The notes under the pieces: model-generated | Told to the model about the DNA's origin: nothing | Database searches by the model: none | What the model saw: only the letters and a program-made list of their open reading frames with translations | In this document: positions 20,084 through 31,475 of the stretch, in pieces | Numbering within the stretch: position 1 is the stretch's first letter | How the letters are laid out: every line of letters begins with the position of its first letter | Assembly: GCA_944990035.1 (NCBI GenBank) | Contig: CALYLX010000070.1 | Location: 62,001 to 126,000, forward strand | DNA: 64,000 bases | Direction of reading: 5' to 3' | Origin: Clitopilus passeckerianus | Taxonomy: Eukaryota > Basidiomycota > Agaricomycetes > Agaricales > Entolomataceae | Translations under genes and position numbers: made by a program

Positions 20084-23000
20084 CTATGCATGGAAAACCA
20101 TGCCAGACGCTTCGGCCTGTTCTCTGCGAACAAATTGGTGTGCACCCGGTACCCAGACAAGATCGTCTGGGCGCGGCGGTGCAGTGGAGCCTGTTACAGG
20201 CATTTGTCGGCGATGGCCCCCCGCAGCGGGGAGAGCATCGCGGAGGCATGTGGGGGCCTTGTCAGGTGGCCCACGTCGCCGTGTCTTCCTGGCTTTGGGA
20301 AACGGCGGTGGAGGCTGTTGCGAAGGAAACGCAAAGGTGGCAGGGTTGTTCTCAAGGAAGAACAAGAAAGACGACAGCTCTCGGCGCAAGCGCTGCCTGG
20401 GCCGTCGTTCGAGGTTAGCGCACTGGTGTAGGATATGCTCCCTCGTTTCCAGTACGCGCCAGTCGCATGCACACGCTGTCTCCCCATCAAGGTTGAAGCG
20501 CGCGCGGAATTCACCAATGGGTGCATGACCCAAGACTGCACGTGTGAGGCGTGCGGTGTGCGCATTGGAAGACCCAACGCGATGTAGCCAAGGCCCACCT
20601 TTGAGATGTGTGGGCCTTAGGGAGGCACCTTTGTGTGTAAGGCGCAGAAAGTTGTTGCCAGAGTAAGAGGTCTGCTGGAGCAGACAAGTCCACTCATGCA
20701 GCATCCTATCTACAGCGCGTTTCCGGGCATACCCGAGGGATGTCCGAGGTTTATTACCAGCACCCACCCGCAAGCCAGTGGCCGCCAAGTGAGCACGGTG
20801 GTGGATGTCCCAGTTGAGTTTTGAAGGGACATGAACAAAGTGGACGCGCCTGTTAGCATCGCCCGAGAACCAAGCACGTAGTTTGGAGCAAATGGACAGC
20901 GAGTGTCCTTGCCCAGAGTGGAGAGACGGGTCCAAAGCCAACCGAATGGCTTTAGTCGAGTCTGAGAGCACAACTATTTTGACACAGTTGTTGCGCAGAA
21001 CAGCCTTGCTTATAGACAAGTCAATGGCTGCGAGTTCGGCATCATCAGAGAGGACTCTGCCTGATGCCATAGTGTATTCTTCTGGGCCAAAGGCGCCATG
21101 AAGGAGGGAGCAAGCAGCAACCGCTTGGTGCTTCCTGCTTTTGGGAACAGACGCGTCAGCTGCCACCAACACTGTGGTGTCAGACAGATCTGCATCAGCG
21201 CGAATCACATCCAAGTGGATGCGACGAGAATCAAGGGCATCCTTAGATGCTGCAATGACGGTGTCGAGTGTAACCCTACCAGAGTGCGTATCCAACAGGC
21301 CAAGGCCTGGGACCGCCTCTCCATGGACAGGGTTGAGAGGCTCAGAGACGCGCACAGCGTGTGCATCTGAATCCACGACCGTAGAGAGCAAGTTGCCGCG
21401 CACGCGTCGCGACAAGTTGGAGAGAGACGAAGGAAGACACATTGTTCCTTTGTACAGCTGGTGCTTGTCACTAATGAGCGACAGCGTAGGGTGGTTGCCA
21501 ATCAGGGTGCCAATACGCGCCTGGCCGCGTTCGACCAGTTTCCTGATGTGCAGATGAATGGGGGGGAGACCAGCAATAGACTCGGTCCCCCCGCCTGGCG
21601 ATGTGCGAAAGGCGCCAGTTATCCACCTAGCAGCCTTGTGTTGCATAGTGCGCAAGTGCGATATAGCAGTCTTACACCTTGCACCTTTGTAGAACCAGAG
21701 GCCCACACCATACGTAGCGACCGGAAGGACGCATGCACGGTAGAGCAGCCGCTTCTGCATAGGGGTAATGCCCCTTGACGAGTTACCAAGCATGATCATT
21801 GCCTTGACAGTGGTCAGAGCCTTGGTAGAGTAGTACTTGACATGGTGGCTAAAGGATAGCGACCGGTCAAAGTAGAAGCCCAAGTAGCGCCAAACGCTCT
21901 TGGGTTGAAGTGGCGAGTTGCCAGTGTGTGGAGCAAAGCCCAAGTCAATGGCAGGATTGACATCGTTGTGCTTGCGAGAGAAGTGAAAGACCTCTGTCTT
22001 GTCATGTTCCAAGACGAGGCCAAGTGCAGTAACAAGCTCTGTGATGACAGTGTATGCTTGTTGAAGTAGGGTGATGTTCTCCCCAAAGGATGGCGACTGA
22101 ACGATGAGCGAGCCATCATCCACATACGACATGAGTGTTGTAACGCCAGGAGCAATCCTGCGTTCAAACAGCCTCATCCCCAGCACCAAATAGAGCGCAG
22201 AGAGGAGAGGGGATAAAGCAGATCCTTGACCAACGCCAACATCTGCAGAATACTTGCTGGACTCTTCGCCGTTCCAGCTGTAGGATGTGTGTCTCCCAAC
22301 AAGGTAAGATGCAAAGAAGTTGCAGACTTCCGGCGCGAAGCCCAGTCTGTGCAGTATGCGTAGCAGCATGTCATGGTTGAGAGAGGGGAAGAACTGAGCA
22401 AGGTCAAAACCGACCACGCTTGTCTTCAACCCTCTAGCCCAACCGGCTTTGACAATGTGAGTGAGATAAACACCCGCATCCTCAGTAGAGTGTTGGCGCA
22501 CACCTCCAAACTGATTGGGGTGGAACACACCGAATTTCTGCGCTTCAAACTGCATTCGGTTTGCAAGCATCTTCTCAAAGAGTTTCCCCAGCGTGTCGAG
22601 CAACACAATAGGGCGGAACATCTTGGGAGTTGAGTAGTGCGGTTTGCCAGGCTTGGGGACAATGGCAGAGCGCGACTCCTTGAACTGAGAGGGCCAGTGA
22701 CCAACCCGAAGGCAGGCATTAGCGATCTCGACGAATTTGGCAGCAATGACAGTGTCAGCAACTAAGGACTTGAGCTGATACCATGTAAGGTGATCAGGAC
22801 CTGGAGCAGAAGTGTTTGAACACTTTGCTAGTTCTTCTCTGAGCTCGTTGACACCAAAGTCCCACCACTCACGCGGAGGAGACTGAGGCATGTGGTTCGC
22901 AGCTGATTATGAGCGCTCTAGGCACGGCCGCGGCGTGATGGTTCTACCTGACCGTGGGAAAACCTTAAGTAAGCACGGTGGTCACGTGACTTTGCCCGCA

Positions 23001-25391
23001 AGGGACCGAAAGGATAGGGGACGATAAGTGTGGGTATGGGGATGAAAACAAGCCGAACGGCCTGGGTTTACTCCCTAATTGGTTAGCTCTCCGGTTAAGT
23101 TGGTACCGGGAGCAGATATGTGGTCACCAGGTCCAGGTCACCCACCCCCTAGTAATAGGGCGTTAGTCATCACTGTGCAGGGCGTACGGATATGTCCACC
23201 CGTAGACTGCCGAGAACAACTCCCACAGTGAGGAACTCTCACGGTGCCATGTGGGTAGGGTGATGGCGAGACTGAGACTGAGGACAGATTGGGGATCCGC
23301 GCCAGTTGGCATCAAGCGAACCATCTGCCTTGGAACGGGAAAGTTGTGCCGGGGGTCGCGCCCCGGACCTCAACTGGGCCGTAGCAGGATGGGGCAGTCC
23401 CCCTACCCTGGCTCGAGAGGACTAATCCTCTGTCGGCTCCCCCGGAAGTAATAAGTCCGGGTCGGAGTTTAAGTTGATTCCGGAGTGTTGGTCTGCTCAG
23501 TAGATCCATGCACCATACGTGGAAGACGGCCTCGCCCAATGTGGAAGGCTTAGTCGACATGCCATAGTGGGAGTGCTATACCCAGTCGGAAGGCCAATGT
23601 GCCGTGTAAGCCGCGTAAGCCGAGAAGGGTGCGGTACCCAGGGAGAATGGGTGCAGTACTCCGCAGCGCGACACCAATTGGGAAGGTCTACGGGCCGCTG
23701 CAACCACTTAGAGGCGACACCAGTATGGGAGGGCAATGTCCCGACGCCGAAGAGGCCGGACCTACTAGCAATCTCAGGGCCAATGGGTCCCACCGCAAGG
23801 TGGGGCCCTAAACTTCGTCTGCGATGCTCTCCCCGCTGCGGGGGGCCATCGCCGACAAATGCCTGTAACAGGCTCCACTGCACCGCCGCGCCCAGACGAT
23901 CTTGTCTGGGTACCGGGTGCACACCAATTTGTTCGCAGAGAACAGGCCGAAGTGTCTGGCATGGCTTTCCATGCATAGGTGTCAGTGCTCCATCCTTCAT
24001 ATAGCGGCGGGCCTGGCTTCCAGGGTTCTTGCTGCTTCTGCGGGGTGTTGCGCGCTGCCATACTCGTTCAGAGATTTATCCTCGGGGGCCACCCTAGCTT
24101 GCTCTTTGGTGCACCTCGTATTCAGTGTAGTTCACTCGATGAACACGGTTATTTACTTACGTTAGTATACAATGCATGTATTTAGGTACTTGTGACCGGA
24201 CTGCGATCGGGCGCCGGAATATAAATTGTCAGACGCCCCCTCCGGGGGCGTAGGGCTTTGATCAAAAAAAAAAAAAAAAGACTGAGGCATGTCGTCGAGC
24301 ACAGAGGGATCAACAGGGCGGTCAGATGCCGAGTTGTATGTTGAGTCAAGAGCAGCCCAAAGCGACTCAAGAGAATTGCAGGGTTCACCATTGTGGCGAA
24401 TTGCTTCATGTGTAGGGAGCTCACGCTGTTTGGCCCAGCGCATAAGATCCCATGGGCGCTTGTTGGTAGTAGCAATTGTCTGAATCCTACTATCAAAGAA
24501 CTTGCGCTTGGCCACCTTAGTGGTCCTGCGGAACGCCTTGTAATCAGCGACCGCCCTGGAAGCGCGATACACTCTGACAGCCTCAGAGCACTCAGGATTC
24601 CACCAGGACTTTGACTTGGTGGAGATGTGAGCAGTCTTTGAGTTGTTATCCCAAGACTGCTTAATAGCAGTTGCAATGGCGCCAGTGCAGCGTTCAATTG
24701 CTTCTGCTGTTGTGAGAGTGGTTGTGTCCAATGCTCGCAAGGAAGAGGACAATTCCTTCAGGAACTCTTCCTCTTGCTCACTGCCCTTGGGCAGAGTGAT
24801 GCGCTCAGCAGCCAGCTGCACAGGCTGGATACGGAGCGTGACGGTCAAGGGAGCGTGGTCAGAGGGTCCTTTCCACTCTGTGACCACGCTGTGTGAAGTC
24901 CCTGCAGTGCGACCCACAGGGAGGAAGAATAGATCAATGACCGACGGCCTAAGGCTGCCAGCATGTGGGAAGTGAGTAGGAGTGCGTTCTGGTAGAACAC
25001 TAACCTCCAAACCCAGGTCGAGCGCAACATCACATAGCTCAGTTGCAACATGATTTGTAGAGTCATAGTCCGGATCCCAGACTGACGACTTGCAGTTGAA
25101 GTCCCCTGCCATGCAAAGCATGCTTGGGAGACGAGGAGCATTGTCACACAACCAGCGAATGGCAGTACCATCCCCTGGGCTAGAGTAGACATTGGCAAAG
25201 TGTATTTGAGCACCTGCGCTCCCATACAGTGTAGTGACCAATACATCATTGTGGTTGGCGAGGTCAGTGCGAAATGCAGGCCGCATGCCTGCAAGACGCC
25301 TATGCACAAACGTCATAACGCGTGGGCGGTCAGTCTCAGATGCTGGGCGTCTAAACATGACTAGCCAGTCTGGATGAGTAGGTGCACCAAT
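20084..25391 (-). CDS. Tad-2 ORF2 (5' truncated, split by the composite element)
   Basis: LINE endonuclease/RT/RNase H polyprotein. The coding sequence runs from 25391 to 24280 (endonuclease from HPDWLVMFRRPAS, including AGDFNCKSSVWD and SDHAPL) and from 22893 to 20084. The second part covers RT: PKMFRPIVLLDTLGK, VVGFDLAQFFPSLNHD, GVGQGSALSPLL, LMSYVDDGSLIV. RNase H follows: LVAADASVPKS, SDDAELAAID, VVLSDSTKAIR. A CCHC knuckle CACDWRVLETREHILHQC is near the end, and the stop follows GMVFHA. The two halves join in frame if the 1,386-bp insert and one target copy are ignored. Missing the first ~60 residues, so not autonomous. Confidence 0.85.
23349..23366 (+). other. Hairpin CCGGGG / CCCCGG
   Basis: 6-bp perfect GC stem with a 6-nt loop in the composite body. 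Confidence 0.6.
23416..23461 (+). other. Two adjacent hairpins in the composite body
   Basis: AGAGGA-CTAA-TCCTCT (23416-23431) and CCCGGA-AGTAATAAG-TCCGGG (23441-23461), both perfect 6-bp stems. Confidence 0.65.
23785..23808 (+). other. 10-bp hairpin with GCAA tetraloop
   Basis: GGGTCCCACC, loop GCAA, GGTGGGGCCC: ten pairs with one G-U, closed by a GNRA tetraloop, just before the junction with LINE sequence at 23818. Confidence 0.75.
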
Positions 25392-25406
25392 GAGGGCGGT
25401 GCTACA

Positions 25407-25983
25407 CCATGCCCACCTGTTGCAGGAGGAGAAAGCGCAGCTGCCGCAGAAGCAGCAGTTGCAGGCGCAGCAACGCTCTGGGAGCGCTGCTGGGGAGGAG
25501 GGACAGGAATAACACTGTTGAGTGTGTCTCTGACCTGGCGCAGCGTGGGGACGTCATTTTCCCCCACACTAAGGTACCCAAGGAGCTGGAGCGTGGCAGC
25601 ATGTGCAGTGACACTAATAAGAGTGTCAGAAATATGGCGAGCTTCAAGCTCACCAACTGCTATGTCTGGAACACAGTTCAGCCATGCTTCAATTGCACCA
25701 AGAGAGTCTTGTATAGCCCCCATATCATCCCCAATGGCCTCCTGAGTTGCCTGATGCGTCAGAGGAGAGGATACAAGCTCGTCATAGCTGGCAAACAAAG
25801 GAGTGAACTCCAATGTTGGTGAGACTGCCCTAGAGGTAGTTCTGGATTTGGGCTGCAGAACAGCAGCACCAGATGTGCCCTTCCTCCTCTTATGCTCTGG
25901 AGAGGCAGGTGCAGATGGGGGACCATCGTTGTCCTCATCAGAGTCGTCATTCTCCTCCTCAGAAGGAGTAGGACGCTTACTGC
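25407..25983 (-). pseudogene. Tad-1 ORF1 N-terminal half
   Basis: Continues the Tad-1 ORF1 on the far side of the Tad-2 insertion. In sense order: an acidic stretch with EEENDDSDED, SPEHKRRKGTSGAAV, KSRTTSRAVSP, LEARHISDTLISVTAHAATL and PPATGGHGVA, where Tad-2 lies. It lacks the first ~50 codons; the sequence then jumps to inverted 5' UTR at 25984. Confidence 0.75.
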
Positions 25984-26098
25984 CATCCTCTTTGATCTGT
26001 TACCACCACCATCACAGCCACAACAGTGACGCAAATTCACCCTCAAGCACTTGCACACTGCTCAACTCTCCAGTTTTCACGCCTGTCTACACTATGAG
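25984..26098 (+). repeat. Inverted Tad 5' UTR segment
   Basis: CATCCTCTTTGATCTGTTACC... through the ORF1 start ATGAG (26094-26098), in plus orientation, although the adjoining ORF1 is minus. It matches the 5' UTR before the Tad-8 ORF1. The 5'-most base lies at the inner junction, as expected for a twin-priming inversion of the 5' end of Tad-1. Confidence 0.7.
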
Positions 26099-26398
26099 TT
26101 TTTTTTTTTTTTTGATCAAAGCCCTACGCCCCCGGAGGGGGCGTCTGACAATTTATATTCCGGCGCCCAATCGCAGTCCGGTCGCAAGTACCTAAATACA
26201 TGCATTGTATACTAACGTAAGTAAAGAACCGTGTTCGTCGAGTGAACTACACTGAATACGAGGTGCACCAAAGAGCAAGCTAGGGTGGCCCCCGAGGATA
26301 AATCTCTCAACAAGTATGGGAGCACGCAACACCCCGCAGAAGCAGCAAGAACCCTGGAGGCCAGGCTCGCCGCTATATGAAGGATGGAGCACTGACGC

Positions 26399-29063
26399 CT
26401 ATGCATGGAAAACCATGCCAGACGCTTCGGCTTGTTCTCTGCGAACAAATTGGTGTGCACCCGGTACCCAGACAAGATCGTCTGGGCGCGGCGGTGCAGT
26501 GGAGCCTGTTACAGGCATTCGTCGGCGGTGGCCCCCCGCAGCGGGGAGGGCATCGCGGAGGCGTGTGGGGGCCTTGTCAGGTGGCCCACGTCGCCGTGTC
26601 TTCCTGGCTTTGGGAAACGGCGGTGGAGGCTGTTGCGAAGGAAACGCAAAAGTGGCAGGGTTGTTCTCAAGGAAGAACAAGAAAGACGACAGCTCTCGGC
26701 GCAAGCGCTGGTTGGGCCGTTGTTGGAAGTGCGCGCACTGGTGAAGGACATGGTCCCTCGTTTCCAGAATGCGCCAGTTGCACGCACACGCTGTCTCCCC
26801 ACCCAGGTTGAAGCGTGCACGGAATTCGCCAATGGGTGCATGACCAGCAAGCACGCAGTTTGGAGCAAATGGACAGCGAGTGCCCTTGCCCAGAATGGAG
26901 AGACGGGTCCAAAGCCAACCGGATGGCTTTGATCGAGTCTGAGAGCACAACTATTTTGACACAGTTGTTGCGGAGAACAGCCTTGCTTATAGACAAGTCA
27001 ATGGCTGCGAGTTCGGCATCATCAGAGAGGACTCTGCCTGATGCCATAGTGTACTCTTCTGGGCCAAAGGCGCCATGAAGGAGGGAGCAGGCAGCAACCG
27101 CTTGGTGCTTCCTGCTTTTGGGAACAGACGCATCAGCTGCCACCAACACTATAGTGTCAGACAGATCTGCGTCGGCGCGAATCACATCCAAGTGAATGCG
27201 ACGAGAATCAAGGGCATCCTTAGATGCTGCAATGATGGTGTCAAATGTAACCCTGCCAGAGTGCGTGTCCAACAGGCGAAGGCCTGGGACCGCTTCTCCA
27301 TGGACATGGCTGAGAGGCTCAGAGACGCGCACAGCATGTGCGTCAGAATCCACGACCGTAGAGAGCAAGTTGCCGCGCACGCGTCGCGACAAGTTGGAGA
27401 GAGACGAAGGGAGACGCATCGTTCCTTCGTACAGCTGGTGCTTGTCACTAATGAGCGAAAGCGTGGGGTGGTTGCCAATCAGGGTGCCAATACGCGTAGG
27501 GCGGAACATCTTGGGAGTTGAATAGTGCGGTTTGCCAGGCTTTGGAACAATGGCAGAACGCGACTCTTTGAAGTGAGAGGGCCAGTGGCCCACCCGAAGG
27601 CAGGCATTGGCAATCTCGACGAATTTGGTAGCGATGACAGTGTCAGCGACCAAGGATTTGAGCTGATACCATGTGAGGTGATCAGGACCAGGAGCAGAAG
27701 TGTTTGAGCACTTTGCAAGTTCTTCTCTCAGCTCTTTAACACCAAAGTCCCACCACTCGCGCGGGGGAGACTGAGGGACGTCATCGAGCACAGAGGGGTC
27801 AACAGGGCGATCAGACGCAGAGTTGTATGTTGAATCAAGAGCAGCCCAAAGCGACTCCAGGGAATTGCAAGGTTCACCATTGTGGCGAATGGCTTCGTGT
27901 GTAGGGAGCTCACGCTGTTTGGCCCAGCGCATAAGATCCCATGGACGCTTGTTGGTAGTAGCAATCGTCTGGATCCTACTATCAAAGAACTTGCGCTTGG
28001 CCACCTTGGTGGTCCTGCGGAACGCCTTGTAATCAGCGACCGCCCTGGAAGCGCGATACACTCTGACAGCTTCAGAGCACTCAGGATTCCACCAGGACTT
28101 TGACTTGGTGGAGATGCGAGCAGTCTTTGAGTTGTTATCCCAAGACTGCTTAATAGCAGTTGCAATGGCGCCAGTGCAGCGTTCAATTGCTTCTGCTGTT
28201 GTGAGAGTGGATGTGTCCAATGCTCGCACAGAAGAGGACAGTTCCTTCAGGAACTCTTCCTCTCGCTCACTGCCCTTGGGCAGAGTGATGCGCTCAGCAG
28301 CCAGCTGCACAGGCTGGATACGGAGCGTGACGGTCAAGGGAGCGTGGTCAGAGGGTCCTTTCCACTCTGTGACCACGCTATGTGAAGTCCCTGCAGTGCG
28401 ACCCACAGGGAGGAAGAATAGATCAATGACCGACGGCCTAAGGCTGCCAGCATGTGGGAAGTGAGTAGGAGTGCGTTCTGGTAGAACACTAGCCTCCAAA
28501 CCCAGGTCGAGCGCAACATCACACAGTTCAGTTGCAACATGATTTGTAGAGTCATAGTCCGGATCCCAGACTGACGACTTGCAGTTGAAGTCCCCTGCCA
28601 TGCAGAGCATGCTTGGGAGACGTGGAGCATTGTCACACAACCAGCGAATGGCAGTACCATCCCCTGGGCTAGAGTAGACATTGGCAAAGTGTATTTGAGC
28701 ACCTGCGCTCCCATACAATGTTGTGACCAACACATCATTGTGGTTGGCGAGGTCAGTGCGAAATGCAGGCCTCATGCCTGCAAGACGCCTATGCACAAAC
28801 GTCATAACACGTGGGCGGTCAGTATCGGATGCTGGACGTCTAAACATGACCAGCCAGTCCGGATGAGTGGGAGCACCAATCACTGCCTCCCCTTCTGGGT
28901 TGGTAGTGGACACAGTGCGACGTATTAGCCTCCAGGGAGGCTCTTGTAGCAGGAGAATGTCAAAATCATTCTTACGCTCCTCCAAGAGTGATGACACAAG
29001 ATCATAATTTCTATTCACATTCTGTGAGTAGAAGCGAAGCATAGATACATATTTGTGACGCAT
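26399..29063 (-). pseudogene. Tad-3 ORF2, RT domain deleted in frame
   Basis: Starts at the ATG at 29063, 8 nt after the ORF1 stop. The endonuclease is complete (QNVNRNYD, LLQEPPWR, MAGDFNCKSS, GPSDHAPL). The linker is present up to PKMFRP, where about 1 kb is lost: FRP is fused in frame to TRIGTLIGNHPTLS, removing the RT palm including YVDD. RNase H start ADASVPKSRK and LSDSIKAIRLA follow. A second deletion after SKLRA shifts the frame and removes about 110 residues before GHAPIGEFRARF. The C-terminus with the CCHC knuckle then reads in another frame to the stop at 26399. Confidence 0.82.
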
Positions 29064-29071
29064 AAAGTAAT

Positions 29072-31475
29072 TTAAACGTGAGCAGTACGATCACCCAGAG
29101 CCGTCTGAATCGGTCTCCTCCTGGGTGGTTGAACGTTAGCATAACTTTGCGGTGCTCTAGCAGAAAAGCGTACCGCATCGTTGACATCATACCGGCGCTG
29201 GATCCAGCCAGCGTCAAACCGGTGACGAGAGAAGGCGCACTTGGACGAATCCGCTGTGTGCGCCTTGCCGCAGTTGATGCACCTGGGTGCGTGTGGGCAC
29301 GGTTCGCCATCAGGAGTGGCGGGCACCGGGGGATTCGCATCAGGCTTCTCCCAACAGCAGTGGGAGAGCTTGCGATGATTCTGCGTGTCATGGCCATAGC
29401 CACAATGCGCGCAGGAGTTGTACTGCTGTCTGCAGGACGCAGTTGGGTGTCCCCAGGCCCAACAGCGTTGACACTGAGGACGCCAGCGTGAACACTGGCA
29501 GGGGAGATGTTGCAGAGGCGACCACCAATGGACATCCTCTTGTTGGTAATAGACTTGAGGGCAGTACCAGACCTAGTGTCCCAGAAGTCGAAGAAAACAA
29601 CGCACATGTCATGCGAGCTGCTTGCACGATGAATACGCGGCTTTCCAGCAAGCTGGAGCGACGACGTAGTGGCATTTTGACGCAGGAGTGCCTCCATGGT
29701 GTCAGGAGTGACTGGAGTGCTCCCAACCGCACCAAAGGTGAAGTAGGGCACGCCAGTGATGCGAGCGTAGGAACGCGATGCAGGGACCTCTACATTCACG
29801 TTGACGATAGGCTGACCACCCTCAGTGAGAGGGTACCAGACACGTTGCACAGCGAGTCGGATGATGCCCAGATCGCTGTGGGTGGGTGTGTCACTGAAGT
29901 GGACAATGATAGCGTCACCCCTGCCGACTTCTGCATGGATGGCGTTGTTGCGAGAACCACCATTCGATAAACGGAGGTTGAGGGTGGAGACGGCCTGTTC
30001 AGGCGAGATGGGAAGAGGGGCAGGGATAGCATCGCTGCCGGTGCCTCTGCGCACATAAATGAAGCACTGTCTGCGCGATGGGCCGCGCGTAGTGGATTTG
30101 AGCTTCTGCTTCTTCTTTGAAGGAGAGGGAGCAGAGGGGAGGAGAGGACGCTGCCTTGCGCTTGTTGGCGTTAGAATTGTCCTTGAGTTGCGCTACTTCA
30201 TCCCAGGACAGTCCAGGAGATGACGCGCGAGTTCAGCAAGTTCTGCGCATTGCTGCGCAGTCATGCCAACAGTAACCTCTGCAAAGCTGCGAGAGGTGGC
30301 GTTTACAGGCCTCCTAGGCGGCTGCGAAGCGACAGAAGCGTAGGACGCCTTGGGAGCGCGCTGACGCTGTTGTGAGGGCTGCTGCTGCTGCTGAGACGCA
30401 TTAGCAGGCTTTGGCGCACGCACAGCATGCGGATTGGGCGCTACGCGGTGTAGCAGGCGCCTGGGGAGGGGCGGGCAAACCGGCGCTGGAATTGCATCCA
30501 GTTACCCGAATGGATCCGCTCTGGTTGCGGTTGGGAAGGGGCAGCACCTGTGGCAACACCTGAGTCCGGTCCAGGGACCGGGTTGTCAGGTTGCTGAGAT
30601 GTCGCAGTGGACTCCTGTCCCTCCATGGGAGCCGGAGATTTGTGACCAGTGGCAGTGTGTTCCGCGGGTCGGGGAGGGGTAACCTGGGTCCTGGCGCCTT
30701 GGGAGACGCTGGAGGAGGAGGGGGCGCCTGCTGGGGCAGAAGAGGCCGGTGCTACACCATGCCCACCTGCAGCAGCAGTGGAAGGAGCAGATGCCGCCTT
30801 TGCAGCACCTTTGGGAGCAGCAGTGCGCACAGGGCGCTGCTGGGAGGGAGGGGACGGCAGGACAGCGTTCAAAGCGTCCCTAGCGCGTCGCACTTGGGCT
30901 AGAGACCCCTCATCCGCACTGAGGTAGTCTGTGATATGAACAGCTGCTGCATGCGCAACTGTTGCAACAAGGGCGTCTGCAATGTACCTCGCTTGAAGTT
31001 CATCAACAGCGCTAGGAGGACAGTGGTCCATCCATCCTTGCATCGTCACTAGAGCATCGGTAAGGGCCTCTACATCATCCCTGACGGCCGCCTCTGTAGC
31101 CTGTAAAGACAGGGTGTAAGAGTCCTTCTCATCATGACCAGGAAACAGAGACTTGAACTCTGTTTGGGTGGGGGAGGCTGCCCTGGAGGCAGTCCTGGAC
31201 TTGGGCTGCGCTACAGCAGCACCAGACGTGTTCTTCCTGCGCTTGTGCTCAGGGGAGGAAGGGGCGGAAGGAGCAGGGCTCTCATCTGCATCGAAATCAT
31301 CATCCTCATCCATTGCTGGAGTAGGACGCTTATTTCTAGCGCCAGAGGGGCCCTGGGGTGTTTCTTCACCATCAAATGCGCCATAGTTGGTACCATGGCC
31401 TTTCTGAGGTGTGGATGGCGTTGGAGTTGGATCCGGTGGCCGGGGAGTCTTCTTGCTGCCTCCTGCACTACTCAT
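29072..31475 (-). pseudogene. Tad-3 ORF1 with small frameshifts
   Basis: Same protein as Tad-8 ORF1 (about 800 residues) but split by 1-2 nt deletions near 30445, 30207, 30150 and 29480. N-terminus MSSAGGSKKTPRPPDP; central QQQQQPSQQRQRAPKASYA; C-terminal knuckles with CINCGKAHTADSSKC. Apart from the deletions the nucleotide match to Tad-8 is almost complete, so the shifts may be sequence errors. The stop at 29072-29074 lies 8 nt before the ORF2 ATG. Confidence 0.8.

Larger units (their letters stand above)
22894..23817 (+). other. 924-bp unidentified structured body of the composite element
   Basis: No convincing ORF. A stretch near 23076-23150 (GGTTAGCTCTCCGGTTAAG...) vaguely resembles a pol III A box, but no good B box follows. 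I cannot identify the source RNA. Confidence 0.6.
22894..24279 (+). mobile_element. Composite (MINE-like) retroelement: unknown body fused to Tad 3' end
   Basis: 1,386 bp flanked by the 13-bp direct repeat GACTGAGGCATGT (22881-22893 and 24280-24292). Positions 22894-23817 match nothing else in the window: GC-rich, no long ORF, several strong hairpins. Positions 23818-24263 are the last ~60 codons of Tad ORF2 plus the 3' UTR, followed by a 16-A tail. The diagnostic base in ACTTGTGACCGG is shared with Tad-2 and differs from Tad-8 (ACTTGCGACCGG). Its structure matches composites made by LINE reverse transcriptase switching template to another RNA, such as MINE (WEIRD plus MGL) in Magnaporthe. 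It could also be the 5' region of an unknown LINE. Confidence 0.8.
19778..25391 (-). mobile_element. Tad-2: 5'-truncated young LINE with 15-bp TSD
   Basis: Inserted into Tad-1 ORF1. The minus-strand poly(A) shows as 21 T at 19778-19798, then 3' stem-loop, 3' UTR and ORF2 up to a 5' truncation in the endonuclease (at GAPTHPDW). The 15-bp target repeat GAGGGCGGTGCTACA is at 19763-19777 and 25392-25406. ORF2 has no stops across both halves, so the copy is recent. It was later hit by the composite element at 22894-24279. Confidence 0.9.
13583..26098 (-). mobile_element. Tad-1: old LINE copy, heavily nested
   Basis: Reading the minus strand from 26098 to 13583 gives one Tad-family LINE in pieces: inverted 5' UTR (25984-26098), ORF1 N-half (25407-25983), [Tad-2 insertion], ORF1 C-half and ORF2 start (18506-19777), [LTR epsilon], endonuclease piece (17236-17348), [LTR delta], endonuclease (15467-15970), [MITE B2], linker (14895-15326), [MITE B1], then a rearranged join to RT C-terminus (14490-14700), [MITE A1], and RNase H start (13583-14290). 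The 3' end is lost at the gamma LTR. Many substitutions and stops relative to Tad-8 mark it as the oldest copy. Confidence 0.75.

Noticed and set aside
23076..23150. tRNA-like gene or pol III SINE head in the composite body
   Set aside because: Only a weak A-box-like word; no convincing B box or cloverleaf could be built by eye.
22894..23817. Group I/II intron, rRNA fragment or HDV-like ribozyme
   Set aside because: Hairpins are clear, but I could not find the conserved core motifs of any of these classes.
26667..29063. 798-residue LINE ORF2 as an intact variant enzyme
   Set aside because: The open frame results from an in-frame deletion that removes the RT palm and its YVDD; it is a deleted copy.
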